A stretch of 64,000 bases of DNA from Soonwooa buanensis (GCF_900167905.1 NZ_FUYZ01000009.1:1-64000); one strand, 5' to 3'. Shown: positions 54,956 to 64,000, numbered from the stretch's first letter. Translations and numbers: made by a program. Notes: a model not told the origin generated them from the letters alone.

Positions 54956-56737
54956 TTATTTGTTCATTGACATTAAGAATTCTTCGTTGTTGCGTGTGTT
55001 CTTCATGTTTTTCATCACAAAGTCCATTGCTTCTACAGGATTCATATCAGAAAGGTATTTTCTCATAATCCACATACGTTGTTGTGTTACTTCGTCTTGA
55101 AGCAAATCGTCACGACGTGTACTAGAAGATACCAAATCGACTGCAGGATAAATACGTTTGTTAGCAATTTTTCTATCCAATTGCAATTCCATGTTACCTG
55201 TCCCTTTGAATTCTTCAAAGATCACTTCGTCCATTTTTGATCCAGTGTCGATAAGAGCCGTTGCGATAATCGTCAAAGATCCACCACCTTCAATCTTACG
55301 AGCCGCTCCAAAGAAACGTTTTGGTTTGTGAAGCGCATTAGCATCAACACCACCAGAAAGAATCTTTCCAGATGCAGGCGTAACCGTGTTATAAGCTCTT
55401 GCCAAACGCGTGATAGAATCTAGCAAAATCACAACGTCGTGACCACATTCTACCATTCTTTGCGCTTTTGACAAAACAAGGTTCGCCACTTTAACATGCT
55501 TTTCTGCTGCCTCATCAAAAGTAGAAGCGATAACTTCGGCATTCACACTTCTTTGCATATCGGTAACTTCCTCTGGACGTTCGTCGATTAAAAGTACCAT
55601 CATGTAAGCTTCTGGATGGTTTGCAGAAATAGCGTTGGCGATATCTTTTAATAAAATCGTTTTACCAGTTTTTGGTTGCGCCACAATCATCGCACGTTGA
55701 CCTTTACCAATCGGTGCAAAAAGATCTACAATTCTTGTTGATAAAGTCGAATTACGACCAGCAAGATTAAATTTTTCTTGAGGGAAAAGTGGCGTCAAAT
55801 ATTCGAAAGCTACACGATCTTTAATAAATTCTAAATCTCTACCGTTAACTTCTGTTGGCTTTTGTAAAGAGAAATATTTCTCACCTTCTTTTGGAAGTCT
55901 CACGATACCTTTAACAGTGTCACCCGTTTTAAGACCATAATTTCTGATCTGCGCTGTCGATACATAAACGTCGTCCGGCGAAGAAATATAACTAAAATCC
56001 GAAGAACGTAAGAATCCGTAGTTGTCTGGAAGAATCTCCAAAACGCCTTCGATGGTTACAAGTCCATCAAAGTTAAACTCTTTCTTAGCTGGTACTTCTT
56101 CCTGCTGAGATTGTTGTTCTTTATTCGGATTGTTGTTGTGGTTGTGTTGTTGGTTGCCGCGGTTTTGGTTTTGTTGACCTTGAGAATTCCTGTTTTGGTG
56201 TTGCGGCTTTTGCGTTTGTTGTGGTTTGGGAGCGACAGCTTCTACTGGTGTAGTGCTTGTTGTGCTCTCGGGCTGAGTTTCTGTATTGTTAGCTTCTTCA
56301 GCTTTCGGTTCTTCCGTTTTAGGACGTCTCTTGCGAGGTCTCTTAGTTGTTTTGTCTGCTTCCTGTTCCGAAGTTGCTTCTGCTGTTGGCGTTTCTGCTA
56401 CTGGAGCAGCAACTGGTTGTTCTTCAACTTTAGCTTCTTCGACTGGGGCAGCTTCTGTAGCAACTGGCTCTGGCTTAGCTTTTGGCTTTCTACCAGGTTT
56501 TTTGGCTGGTGTTGCTTTTTGTTCTATTGCTTCTTCTTTAATTTCCACTTCCTTCATAAGTTGGTTGTTGGCTTCTAAGTAGGATTTTATTTCGGTTTGA
56601 TGCGTTGACTGATAATCTAAAATCGCAAAAACCACTTGTTCGTGTTCGGGTTTTCTACTGATTTTAACGCCTAAATCTTTTGAAATTTGAGTCAATTCGT
56701 CGAGCGACTTTGACTTCAGCGTATCAATGTTAAACAT
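54956..56737 (-). CDS. rho: transcription termination factor Rho with disordered insert
   Basis: 593 aa. Rho_N helical domain (1-40); then about 170 residues (about 55-225) of low complexity, first Lys/Ala/Glu/Pro-rich with [11 protein letters not shown]-type blocks, then Asn/Gln/His-rich; then the cold-shock RNA-binding domain ([12 protein letters not shown], about 235) and the ATPase (Walker [12 protein letters not shown], about 352; Walker [15 protein letters not shown], about 436). The insert is typical of Bacteroidota; phase separation has been reported for B. thetaiotaomicron Rho. Confidence 0.97.
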   Translation of the reverse strand: MFNIDTLKSKSLDELTQISKDLGVKISRKPEHEQVVFAILDYQSTHQTEIKSYLEANNQLMKEVEIKEEAIEQKATPAKKPGRKPKAKPEPVATEAAPVEEAKVEEQPVAAPVAETPTAEATSEQEADKTTKRPRKRRPKTEEPKAEEANNTETQPESTTSTTPVEAVAPKPQQTQKPQHQNRNSQGQQNQNRGNQQHNHNNNPNKEQQSQQEEVPAKKEFNFDGLVTIEGVLEILPDNYGFLRSSDFSYISSPDDVYVSTAQIRNYGLKTGDTVKGIVRLPKEGEKYFSLQKPTEVNGRDLEFIKDRVAFEYLTPLFPQEKFNLAGRNSTLSTRIVDLFAPIGKGQRAMIVAQPKTGKTILLKDIANAISANHPEAYMMVLLIDERPEEVTDMQRSVNAEVIASTFDEAAEKHVKVANLVLSKAQRMVECGHDVVILLDSITRLARAYNTVTPASGKILSGGVDANALHKPKRFFGAARKIEGGGSLTIIATALIDTGSKMDEVIFEEFKGTGNMELQLDRKIANKRIYPAVDLVSSSTRRDDLLQDEVTQQRMWIMRKYLSDMNPVEAMDFVMKNMKNTRNNEEFLMSMNK

Positions 56738-56908
56738 AAATGTTGTAAAAATATTGTATTTTAAAACTTTGTAAGTAAGAAAGTTAAACCAGGCGGCTTA
56801 ATTATTTTCTGAGTGATTACTATGCAAATCTACATTAATTTTTGAAATACGCAAAAATTATTTTAAATTTGCCTAATCTTTTAAAGATAAAGAAGATACT
56901 AAAATTTT

Positions 56909-57298
56909 ATGATCCAAAGAATACAGTCCGTTACCATGTTCTTTGCTGTATTATCAGCAGTCTTTTTATTCTTGACTTCACAAGATGTTGTCATCGTAAA
57001 AAGTGTACCGGTAATGCTTATTGCATGTATTGTCCTAGTACTTTTGGGCTTGTTAAGTATTTTTAGTTTCAAAAATAGAAAAAGACAAATTCTACTGAAC
57101 AACATCAGTATGGTTATAAACGCTTTGTTGATCGGTTTGTTGGGGTATTGGTTACTAAGTTTATCCGGAGGAATTAGTTTTCCTGAGAAGGGTATTGAGC
57201 CAGTTTTTCCGTTGTTGGCGATTATCTTTTTACTCATGAGTAATTTGTATATCCGTCGCGACGAGAGGCTCGTAAAATCTGTCGACCGTCTTCGATAA
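56909..57298 (+). CDS. DUF4293 membrane protein
   Basis: 129 aa with four membrane helices (about 6-24, 34-52, 62-80, 94-112) and a charged C-terminus. MIQRIQSVTMFFAVL at the start and SNLYIRRDERLVKSVDRLR at the end match DUF4293, a family often found divergent from rho in Flavobacteriia, as here (171 bp apart). Function unknown. Confidence 0.85.
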   Translation: MIQRIQSVTMFFAVLSAVFLFLTSQDVVIVKSVPVMLIACIVLVLLGLLSIFSFKNRKRQILLNNISMVINALLIGLLGYWLLSLSGGISFPEKGIEPVFPLLAIIFLLMSNLYIRRDERLVKSVDRLR

Positions 57299-57321
57299 AT
57301 CACACAACGATTTTTTTGAGT

Positions 57322-57356
57322 TTAAACAGCTTCTTATTAAGGAGCTGTTTTTTTTA
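57322..57356 (+). terminator. DUF4293 terminator
   Basis: AAACAGCTTC (57324-57333) / GGAGCTGTTT (57341-57350; one G-U), then eight T in all. Confidence 0.88.
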
Positions 57357-57401
57357 TGTTGTTGCGGAAATGCATTACATTTGTAGCTTAATCAATTTTC
57401 A

Positions 57402-59240
57402 ATGAATTTATATAGAAGAATTCTACGATTTGCTGCTCCACACCAAAAATATATCTACGCTAGTTTATTTTTCAATGTTTTATATTCTCTATTCCAGATA
57501 GCATCATTAGGGACAATTTTACCCGTTTTAGGGATGTTGTTCGGAACCATAAAAATGGAAGACAAGCTTGTAGAACCCATATATGACGGACACATTTCGC
57601 ATTATTTTAATTATCTAAAAGAATACTCATATTATTATATTCAATCTCAAGTTAACGAAAAAGGCGCTTTAACCGTTTTGGCTTGGCTTTGTTTGATAAC
57701 AGGATTTATGTTTTTACTCCGTAATATTTTCCGTTATCTAGGCGCTTATTTACTTATTTTCTATCGTGTTGGTGTGACAAAAGACTTGCGAAGTGCGATG
57801 TATAATAAGATTTTAGCTTTGCCAGTTTCGTTCTTTACAGAACAGAGAAAAGGTGATTTGATGTCGAGAATGTCGAACGATGTTGGCGAAGTCGAGAATA
57901 ATATTTTGGGCAGCTTGGTGGATTTAATCAATTCGCCCTTTATGTTAATCAGTACTTTGGTGACTTTATTTTATCTAAGTCCGCAATTAACTTTATTTAG
58001 TTTAATCGTTTTACCAATCATGGGAACACTTATTTCTTTAATTGGAAAAAGTCTTAAAAAAGATTCTCACGAAGCTCAAAACGAATTAGGAAACATCTTC
58101 TCTATTGTTGATGAAACCTTAAAGTCCACTAAAATTATTAAAATCTTTAATGCTGATAAATTATTAAGTAACCGCTTTTCTGGTTCGATGACAAAATGGA
58201 TTAATAATTCCGTAAGTCTCGGTCGAAAAAAAGAACTAGCGTCACCAACCAGTGAGTTTTTGGGTGCGTTAACTTTTTTGATGATTACTTGGTATGGCGG
58301 TAAAGAGATTATCGTTAACCAAAGTATTCGTCCAGAAGATTTCTTGGTATTCTTGGGTATTTTCTTCCAAATTTTACCGCCTATTAAAAGCCTTTCTTCT
58401 TCGATTTCTAATGTACAAAAAGGTGAAGGATCTTTGGTTCGTGTGATGGATATTTTGGACGCTGATGTCAAAGTTGATGAAATTCCGAATCCTGTTCCGA
58501 TTTCTGAGTTAAAAGACAAAATCACTTTTGAGAATGTTGGTTTCTATTACAATCAAGAACATTTAATCCTAAAGAATTTTAATTTAGAAATTAAAAAAGG
58601 ACAAACCGTCGCTCTTGTTGGACAAAGTGGAAGCGGAAAAACAACGATCGCAAACTTGCTAACGCGTTTCTATGACGTGTCAGAAGGTAGCATCAACATC
58701 GATGGCGTTAATATTAAAAACTTAAACTTAAAACAATACCGTTCGATTTTAGGAATGGTTACACAAGAGTCGGTTTTGTTTAACGACACCGTTTTCAACA
58801 ATATTGCGATGGGTAAAGAGAATGCAACTCGCGAAGAAATTATCGAAGCTGCAAAAATTGCTAATGCTCACAACTTTATCGAAAGCCTTCCTGAAGGTTA
58901 CGACACCAATATCGGTGACGATGGTAACAAGCTTTCTGGCGGACAAAAACAACGTGTGTCGATTGCGAGAGCTGTTCTCAAAAATCCACCAATTATGATT
59001 TTGGACGAGGCAACTTCTGCGTTAGATACAGAGTCTGAGCGTTTTGTACAAGATGCTTTGGAAAAAATGATGAAAAACAGAACTTCACTGGTTATTGCGC
59101 ACAGATTGTCAACCATCCAAAAAGCTAATCATATTGTGGTGATGGAAAAAGGTGAAATCGTCGAACAAGGCAGCCATCATGATCTTATGGAAAAGAATGG
59201 CGTCTATCGTAAGTTAGTTGAATTACAAAATTTTGAGTAG
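57402..59240 (+). CDS. ABC exporter, fused permease and ATPase (MsbA-like)
   Basis: 612 aa half-transporter. Six-helix membrane domain (about 20-325) and an ABC domain with Walker A VGQSGSGKTT (about 405-414), signature LSGGQKQR (about 510), Walker B PIMILDEATSALD and switch His in VIAHRLST. Dimerises to export lipids or peptides; the lipid-A flippase MsbA is the usual annotation in Bacteroidota, but substrate is not shown by sequence. Single gene with terminator. Confidence 0.92.
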   Translation: MNLYRRILRFAAPHQKYIYASLFFNVLYSLFQIASLGTILPVLGMLFGTIKMEDKLVEPIYDGHISHYFNYLKEYSYYYIQSQVNEKGALTVLAWLCLITGFMFLLRNIFRYLGAYLLIFYRVGVTKDLRSAMYNKILALPVSFFTEQRKGDLMSRMSNDVGEVENNILGSLVDLINSPFMLISTLVTLFYLSPQLTLFSLIVLPIMGTLISLIGKSLKKDSHEAQNELGNIFSIVDETLKSTKIIKIFNADKLLSNRFSGSMTKWINNSVSLGRKKELASPTSEFLGALTFLMITWYGGKEIIVNQSIRPEDFLVFLGIFFQILPPIKSLSSSISNVQKGEGSLVRVMDILDADVKVDEIPNPVPISELKDKITFENVGFYYNQEHLILKNFNLEIKKGQTVALVGQSGSGKTTIANLLTRFYDVSEGSINIDGVNIKNLNLKQYRSILGMVTQESVLFNDTVFNNIAMGKENATREEIIEAAKIANAHNFIESLPEGYDTNIGDDGNKLSGGQKQRVSIARAVLKNPPIMILDEATSALDTESERFVQDALEKMMKNRTSLVIAHRLSTIQKANHIVVMEKGEIVEQGSHHDLMEKNGVYRKLVELQNFE

Positions 59241-59270
59241 ATTTTAATCTACTTACAATCTATTTTAAAT

Positions 59271-59304
59271 ATAAAGTGATGTCAAATCTGGCATCACTTT
59301 TTTG
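59271..59304 (+). terminator. ABC exporter terminator
   Basis: AAAGTGATGTC (59273-59283) / GGCATCACTTT (59290-59300; one G-U), then T-run. Confidence 0.88.
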
Positions 59305-59512
59305 TTTATCTTTTTTAAATTTTAGTTCTAAAATGAATGAATTTTTAAAAGACATCATTTATATTCTCACGTAACAAAAAACACCATAAACAGCTCTCCT
59401 ATTGACATCTACATTACTTAAAATATCAAGATTCATGAATTTTAAAACACTTACTTTTTTAGTAAAAAAAGACGCATAGTATTTTTGAGCATCAAATATT
59501 TAATAAAAAATC

Positions 59513-60793
59513 ATGAAAAAAATCTACTTAGGCGTTGCAATTAGTTTGCTATCCGTTACATCTTTATTTTCACAAAAGAAGTTTAACTTTCTTAATCAAA
59601 CATTTGGGACTGCTATTTACGGAATTAATAAAAACGGTGAAGGTGTTATGGGTTTAAGGTATTATAATTTTGCTACAAATACGCTTACCGCTGCCGAATC
59701 ACAAGTTGGGACGCTTGCATCAATCAACGATAACGGACAATATGCAGGCGCAACTTTTTTGGATGAAGTCAATTATATTTTTCAACCAAGTTTTAAAAAA
59801 TCTAGCAATTGGCAAGCAATTCCTTGGTTTTCTGAGTCTGTCCCAAGTCAATCTCAATTTACAACTTACAAAATTTCGCCAAACGGAAAATGGGTTGTTG
59901 GGCAAATGTCAATTGGTACAGAACAATACGGAATGTTTATCTTCAACACCGAAACAATGGAAATGAAACGCGTGATCGGTGGCGATTATGAACATTATGC
60001 CGCTTATAGCGTTAACGATAACGGAATTGTCGTGGGATGGGCTGACCTTTTAGGAGTTGGGACAAAAAGAACGCCTGTTTATCTTAATGTTAATGATATG
60101 CAAGTTCACGAATTTTTACCAACACCTTCAGCCATTCTTAATGCGGCAGGCGGCATTAATGCGAACAATATCATTGTTGGAAATTATGAAAACCAAGCTT
60201 TTTATTACGATCTGAACAATAATAATTTCCAATCACTAGATAATCCTGCAGGTTCTATTTCGTGCTCTTTAATGGACATCTCAAACACTGGAGTTGCTGT
60301 TGGTTTCGCAAGTATGGGTGGAAATTCCAGAAAAGCCGTTATTTATCATCCGTCGATGGGAAATACTCCCATGTATTTAACAGATTTTCTGTCTTCTAAC
60401 GGAATCGATTTTTCGACAGCGACAGACCAAACTTTAGGAACTGCATCAACAATTTCTTCGGATGGAAAATATATTGGAGGCTTCATAAACTCAACAATGG
60501 CGGCATTTGCGTATGGTTGGGCTGTTTATCTAGATGACGCAACTTTAGGAACTACCAATAATCTTACGACATCCAAAATCTCAATATATCCTAATCCTGT
60601 TGCGGATAAACTTAGTATAAAAACAAATGAAAAAATTTCTAACGTCGAAGTTTACAATATCGCTGGAACAAAAACTCAAATTCTAAAAACACAAAATAAT
60701 GAAATAGATGTTCGTCATCTGTTGCCTGGCACTTACATTATCAAATCTAATATTGGTAATAAAGTCTTTAGCGAAAAATTTATTAAAAAGTAA
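59513..60793 (+). CDS. secreted HAF-repeat protein with T9SS sorting domain (paralogue 3)
   Basis: 426 aa. Signal peptide (1-20, ending LFSQ), HAF-like repeats (VNDNGIVVGWADL, ISNTGVAVGFASM, ISSDGKYIGGFIN), and a type A T9SS sorting domain (ISIYPNPVADKLS, EVYNIAGTKTQ, LLPGTYIIKS). More diverged from the tandem pair than they are from each other. Its upstream region lacks the ATTTC-N2-GAAAT palindrome of the pair, so it is probably regulated differently. Confidence 0.88.
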   Translation: MKKIYLGVAISLLSVTSLFSQKKFNFLNQTFGTAIYGINKNGEGVMGLRYYNFATNTLTAAESQVGTLASINDNGQYAGATFLDEVNYIFQPSFKKSSNWQAIPWFSESVPSQSQFTTYKISPNGKWVVGQMSIGTEQYGMFIFNTETMEMKRVIGGDYEHYAAYSVNDNGIVVGWADLLGVGTKRTPVYLNVNDMQVHEFLPTPSAILNAAGGINANNIIVGNYENQAFYYDLNNNNFQSLDNPAGSISCSLMDISNTGVAVGFASMGGNSRKAVIYHPSMGNTPMYLTDFLSSNGIDFSTATDQTLGTASTISSDGKYIGGFINSTMAAFAYGWAVYLDDATLGTTNNLTTSKISIYPNPVADKLSIKTNEKISNVEVYNIAGTKTQILKTQNNEIDVRHLLPGTYIIKSNIGNKVFSEKFIKK

Positions 60794-60806
60794 ATGTGAT
60801 TTCCAA

Positions 60807-60838
60807 ATGAAAAAGAGCGAAAATTTCGCTCTTTTCTT
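60807..60838. terminator. bidirectional terminator HAF 3 / HExxH protein
   Basis: AAAAGAGCGAAA (60811-60822) / TTTCGCTCTTTT (60824-60835); it abuts the stop codon of the convergent gene. Confidence 0.85.
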
Positions 60839-61358
60839 ATGCTTGATTATGTTGAATATTGTCTATCAAACTCAAAACTTTTAATTTTTGATCTGCATAT
60901 TTAGCTTGAAGTTCAGATCCTTCGCCCATTCTTCGATAATATTCTAAAGCTTTTTCTGCAAAGAATTTTTTGTGATAATCACTAACATCAGGAACGTTCG
61001 GAAAATTGGTATGAAATAACATTTCGTAGTAAGCTTGCCATTCGCGTTCGTTCTTATCTTCCAGCATCATTTCGGGAGATTTTTGTCGGACGTGCAACAT
61101 CTCGTGAGCAATCATATTAATGACTAAATTAAATTCAAAATCAAATAAATTTCGGGGTATTAAAACCATTTGACGCTCACCAATATCACCATTTGCAGTC
61201 AACAAAATTGAGTTTTTCTCTAACTCGTCGCGAAAACCAAAACCTTCTAAATTTGGATGATCGAGCTCAAATTCATAAACAAGAAATTTAGCCAAATCCA
61301 AAATCTGATTGTTCTCTTTATAAGCATTAATGTTAAACATCAGCTGATCGTAATTCAT
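60837..61358 (-). CDS. small putative zinc metalloprotease-like protein
   Basis: 173 aa, no signal peptide, cytoplasmic. IAHEMLHVRQ (about 84-93) is an HExxH motif within a helix, and EREWQAYYEMLFH about 20 residues later offers a Glu ligand. The layout recalls minimal gluzincin/SprT-like folds. I do not recognise a named family. Its stop lies in the shared terminator with HAF 3. Confidence 0.7.
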   Translation of the reverse strand: MNYDQLMFNINAYKENNQILDLAKFLVYEFELDHPNLEGFGFRDELEKNSILLTANGDIGERQMVLIPRNLFDFEFNLVINMIAHEMLHVRQKSPEMMLEDKNEREWQAYYEMLFHTNFPNVPDVSDYHKKFFAEKALEYYRRMGEGSELQAKYADQKLKVLSLIDNIQHNQA

Positions 61359-61398
61359 CCCAAAAAATTTTACGAATGTAAAAAAAACTTTGTTTGTG

Positions 61399-61863
61399 CT
61401 AAATGTTTTTCTCGCCTTTATTCATTTTCTTCATCGTGTTAACTTTCACTTTTCTAAATGGTCGTATCATCTTTTTAATTGGTCGAAGTGATCGTAAATA
61501 AATGGTGACAACCAAAGAAATACAAGCCGCTGTTCCCAGCGCGCCTCCAAAGCCTTTAAATTCTTTTGAAATATTTTGATAAATCAACGTGAAAATAATT
61601 GGAGCGATAAATAAATTGAAGTTTTTAAAATGTTTCCTCGAAGAAATCATCCCAATGAACGTAGATCCAATCACGATAAACGGAATATCTTTCGGTAAAT
61701 CGAAATGCCAAAACCAGGTGTTGAACTGGTAAAATCCTCCAACCAACATGGCTATTAATCCAGAGGCTCGAACGGGGCCTAATTTTAAATTTTTGTTTAA
61801 ATGATAGGTTAACCAAGCTCCAGAAATGGCTAAAACGATATTGATAATCAACGTTTCTACCAT
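61399..61863 (-). CDS. integral membrane protein, downstream gene of pair
   Basis: 154 aa with four hydrophobic helices (about 2-18, 33-53, 57-76, 80-125) and a very basic C-terminal tail (LRPIKKMIRPFRKVKVNTMKK) likely facing the cytoplasm. Overlaps the preceding membrane-protein gene by 7 nt. No family recognised; possibly a DUF-type flavobacterial membrane protein. Confidence 0.7.
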   Translation of the reverse strand: MVETLIINIVLAISGAWLTYHLNKNLKLGPVRASGLIAMLVGGFYQFNTWFWHFDLPKDIPFIVIGSTFIGMISSRKHFKNFNLFIAPIIFTLIYQNISKEFKGFGGALGTAACISLVVTIYLRSLRPIKKMIRPFRKVKVNTMKKMNKGEKNI

Positions 61864-62420
61864 GGCAAAAAGAATTTATAGATTACATACGCGTACAAAA
61901 CGCCCATAAATGCTAAAGTTCCTAATTTTCCGCCAATTCCGTGGAAATAATGATGCGAAAATGTATAAAAAACCGCCGTTAAAATCGTTGAAAGAAATAT
62001 AAAAACATAACCATACGGAAGTTGTGTCATGCCCACAAAAGCCCCACAATAGATGGCAATCGGCCAATGCGCAGCTGATTTCATTTGATACTTAATATGT
62101 CGGGTAAAGCTTCCCGTAAAACCTACCAATCCTGCTGCAAAAACGGTATTTAAACCAACTGTAGATTGTAAAAAATAGGTCGCAAAACTTCCTATCAAAA
62201 ACCAAACGAACAAATCGTAATGCACTTCATGTTTCAATTCGATGTGCAAACGGTGTTTTTTTCGATACGACAAAGCCATTCCCAAAACAATCAACGAAAA
62301 AGCAATGAGAAACCATGGTTTCAAGTTCTTTTCTTTGATGATGGCCACAATAAAATAAACCTGCGCAGCAATGAACAGGAATAATAAGAGTTTCGGAATT
62401 AACTTTTTAAAATTTTGCAT
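61857..62420 (-). CDS. integral membrane protein, upstream gene of pair
   Basis: 187 aa with about six hydrophobic helices. YRKKHRLHIELKHEVHYDLF (about 52-71) is a charged cytoplasmic loop rich in His; GLVGFTGSFTRH and HYFHGIGGKLGTLAF occur in later loops. Coupled by overlap to the next gene, with which it shares the pattern of G-rich helices (GGALGTAA / GGKLGTLA), so the pair may be distant paralogues or one complex. Starts just past the sufD terminator. Confidence 0.7.
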   Translation of the reverse strand: MQNFKKLIPKLLLFLFIAAQVYFIVAIIKEKNLKPWFLIAFSLIVLGMALSYRKKHRLHIELKHEVHYDLFVWFLIGSFATYFLQSTVGLNTVFAAGLVGFTGSFTRHIKYQMKSAAHWPIAIYCGAFVGMTQLPYGYVFIFLSTILTAVFYTFSHHYFHGIGGKLGTLAFMGVLYAYVIYKFFLPW

Positions 62421-62424
62421 TTAA

Positions 62425-62452
62425 ACAAAAATAGGGCGATTAACGCCCTACT
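62425..62452 (-). terminator. sufD terminator
   Basis: TAGGGCG (62432-62438) / CGCCCTA (62444-62450), loop ATTAA, then TTTTTG on the minus strand; directly after the sufD stop. Confidence 0.87.
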
Positions 62453-62455
62453 TCT

Positions 62456-63766
62456 TTATTCTTCAATAATCAGATCTACGCCTAATTTTTCGGCTAAGAG
62501 TTTTGAAATTTTTAATTTTAGTGGCTCGATATCAATGTTTTGCATGGCATCGTTTGCGAAAGCGTAAAGCAACAGAGCTTGCGCTTCATTCTTCGAAATT
62601 CCACGTGCACGAAGGTAGAACATCGCATCTTTATCCAATTGTCCAACCGTACAACCGTGCGAACATTTCACGTCATCAGCAAAAATTTCCAACTGAGGTT
62701 TGGTGTCGATTGACGAACCTTCAGAAAGCAAAATATTGTTGTTTTGCTGATAAGCATTGGTTTTTTGAGCAATTTTATCTACAAAAACTTTCCCGTTGAA
62801 AACTCCGTGAGATTTTCCACCGAAAATTCCTTTGTAGTTTTGGTAAGACTCGCAATGCGGTTGATTGTGATGAACCGCCGTGTGATGGTCCACTAATTGG
62901 TCTTTATCAATCACCGTAATTCCGTTCATAAACGAATTGATGTTGCTTCCGTTTTGAATAAAATCTAAGTTATTTCGCACTAATTTTCCCCCAAAAGAGA
63001 AAGTATTTACCGTTGCCAAACTGTCTTTTTTTTGCTTAGCATACGTATTATCAATTAAATACGAACTATCACTATCGTTTTGAAGTTTATGCCAATCTGC
63101 TTTTGCATTTGGATAAACGAAAATTTCCGTCACCGAATTCGTGAACGTAAAACTTTCATCAAAATTGTGATGACTTTCAATAACTTCTACTTTCGAATTT
63201 TCTTCAACAATTAACAAATTACGCGTGTTGTAAAATGTGTTTTCTTGTTGATTTTGAGAAAGATAGAACACATGAATTGGTTTTTCAATCACGGTATTTT
63301 TTGGAACGTGAAGGAAAAACCCGAACTTACAATACGCATCATTCAAATCCACAAATGTGTTGTTTTCCAATGCAATAGTATTGAAATATTTATCGAAAAC
63401 CGCTTTGTGTTTTTCATCATTCAACGCATGATTGAAAGACAACATTTCGATATTTGCAATCGAAATTTTCGACAATTCTTTGTGTAATTCTCCGTTTACA
63501 AACACGATGTAATCGAAGTTTTCCTCGCCCAAATGCAATGCATCAATTTGCTCTTTCGTAATATGATGCTCGTTGGTTGGGAAAAAATTGTAGTCTTTTT
63601 TTACAATTTCTGCAAGGTTGGTGTATTTATATTCTTCGTCTTTCTTCGTCGGGAAGCCCAATTCAGCAAACTTTTGCAAAGCCGCCTTTCTTTTATCATC
63701 GAGAAAACGATGCTTCAAGCTTTCTAAAAAAGAAGTATGTTTTTCTAAAATTTGGTCTAATAGCAT
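62456..63766 (-). CDS. sufD: Fe-S cluster assembly protein SufD
   Basis: 436 aa. Scaffold subunit of the SufBC2D complex that builds Fe-S clusters; cytoplasmic. Right-handed beta-helix core and the C-terminal helical domain: CSHGCTVGQLDKDAMFYLRA (about 371-390) followed by GISKNEAQALLLYAFA is the SufB/SufD signature. The N-terminal region KFAELGFPTKKDEEYKYTN (about 31-49) is typical. sufB and sufC would be expected upstream, beyond the right edge. Confidence 0.95.
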   Translation of the reverse strand: MLLDQILEKHTSFLESLKHRFLDDKRKAALQKFAELGFPTKKDEEYKYTNLAEIVKKDYNFFPTNEHHITKEQIDALHLGEENFDYIVFVNGELHKELSKISIANIEMLSFNHALNDEKHKAVFDKYFNTIALENNTFVDLNDAYCKFGFFLHVPKNTVIEKPIHVFYLSQNQQENTFYNTRNLLIVEENSKVEVIESHHNFDESFTFTNSVTEIFVYPNAKADWHKLQNDSDSSYLIDNTYAKQKKDSLATVNTFSFGGKLVRNNLDFIQNGSNINSFMNGITVIDKDQLVDHHTAVHHNQPHCESYQNYKGIFGGKSHGVFNGKVFVDKIAQKTNAYQQNNNILLSEGSSIDTKPQLEIFADDVKCSHGCTVGQLDKDAMFYLRARGISKNEAQALLLYAFANDAMQNIDIEPLKLKISKLLAEKLGVDLIIEE

Positions 63767-63767
63767 A

Positions 63768-63800
63768 TTTGAAATTTGAAGTTTGAGATTTGAAATTGAG
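63768..63800. repeat. degenerate TTTGAAAT-type tandem repeat
   Basis: Four imperfect units based on TTTGAAA/TTTGAGA between sufD and the partial gene upstream. Similar A/T-G strings lie at 1187-1225. Confidence 0.6.
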
Positions 63801-63816
63801 GTCGCTAAACTTTCGT

Positions 63817-64000
63817 TTATTCCTCGTTCTTCCGATTGAATTTATTTCCTTTATGAGTTGAATTTTTCAAATAGTTAATAAATCCCGAAAGCTTTTTTGA
63901 AATCTCTAAACTTTCATTTTTTAGTTTTAAATAAGTTTCTTCATCCAGATATTTTCTATCAAATGCTCTTATAAGTTGCGACCGAACTTCACCAGCGGAA
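63817..64000 (-). CDS. four-helix-bundle (S23-type) protein, 3' part
   Basis: Partial: 60 codons plus stop (TAA at 63817-63819); the start lies beyond the right edge. Reads SAGEVRSQLIRAFDRKYL, then EETYLKLKNESLEISKKLSG, FINYLKNS and a basic Asn-rich tail. This matches the C-terminal half of the four-helix-bundle / 23S rRNA intervening-sequence protein family common in Bacteroidota. Same strand as sufD, inside what is normally the sufBCD operon, so it may be a small insertion. Confidence 0.78.
   Translation of the reverse strand, partial: SAGEVRSQLIRAFDRKYLDEETYLKLKNESLEISKKLSGFINYLKNSTHKGNKFNRKNEE

Noticed and set aside
56111-56578. 155-aa plus-strand ORF opposite rho
   Set aside because: It lies antisense to the low-complexity insert of rho; its Phe/Leu/Cys/Arg-rich translation is the mirror of Lys/Ala/Glu-rich codons, with no start context or conservation signal.

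Overview
The window is from a low-GC flavobacterium, most likely in the Chryseobacterium / Weeksellaceae neighbourhood. Evidence: genes start without Shine-Dalgarno sequences; promoters fit the Bacteroidota pattern TTTG-N19-21-TAnnTTTG; cargo proteins carry type IX secretion (T9SS) C-terminal sorting domains and a T9SS Plug protein is present; lspA, rho and topA have Bacteroidota-style architectures; and flavobacterial families such as DUF2911, DUF4293 and DUF5103 occur. It is mostly chromosomal core. I see no prophage, insertion sequence, CRISPR array or tRNA gene.

Layout. 1-140 is the 5' end of a 16S rRNA gene on the minus strand, driven by three tandem promoters (291-604). The 600-1400 stretch is repeat-rich and non-coding. 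1421-8330 (minus) holds an MBL hydrolase, topA and a three-gene integral-membrane operon with an EpsG-type protein. 8585-17030 (plus) holds ileS, a DksA-like protein, lspA and sanA, then a compact operon of a 21-residue amphipathic peptide, two paralogous small membrane proteins and a LytS/LytTR two-component system. 17065-20063 has two tandem HAF-repeat T9SS cargo genes with a promoter-terminator unit lacking a long ORF between them. 20346-24157 has two TPR membrane proteins (one with an AraC domain) and trpS. 24246-32376 holds GNAT, T9SS Plug, MBL, thioredoxin-like, miaA, a methionine aminotransferase, DUF2911 and hutG-hutI. Catalase and OxyR diverge at 34.0 kb. metK at 35.3 kb is preceded by a clear promoter and a SAM-II riboswitch. 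36.7-46.1 kb holds an ECF sigma factor with a 45-aa satellite ORF, a YjjG-like phosphatase, YebC, an OmpA-family protein, SmpB, a YbiT-type ABC-F protein, a NarL-type two-component pair and an M48 protease. 46.2-53.2 kb is a conserved RDD / SpoIIM / DUF4129 / DUF4350 / MoxR / DUF58 cluster. The end holds OsmC, a 2OG-Fe(II) oxygenase, rho, DUF4293, an MsbA-like ABC transporter, a third HAF-repeat protein, a small HExxH protein, two membrane proteins, sufD and a partial four-helix-bundle (S23-type) gene.

The most interesting items are: (i) the peptide + two small membrane proteins + LytS/LytTR operon; (ii) the metK leader, where the SAM-II core can pair with a downstream segment in a mutually exclusive 12-bp helix; (iii) the transcription unit between the HAF genes, which shares a palindrome at fixed distance from the -7 box with both neighbours; (iv) three copies of a structured GC-rich element placed just after stop codons; and (v) an ABC-F protein in which both halves of the same composite ATP site are degenerate.
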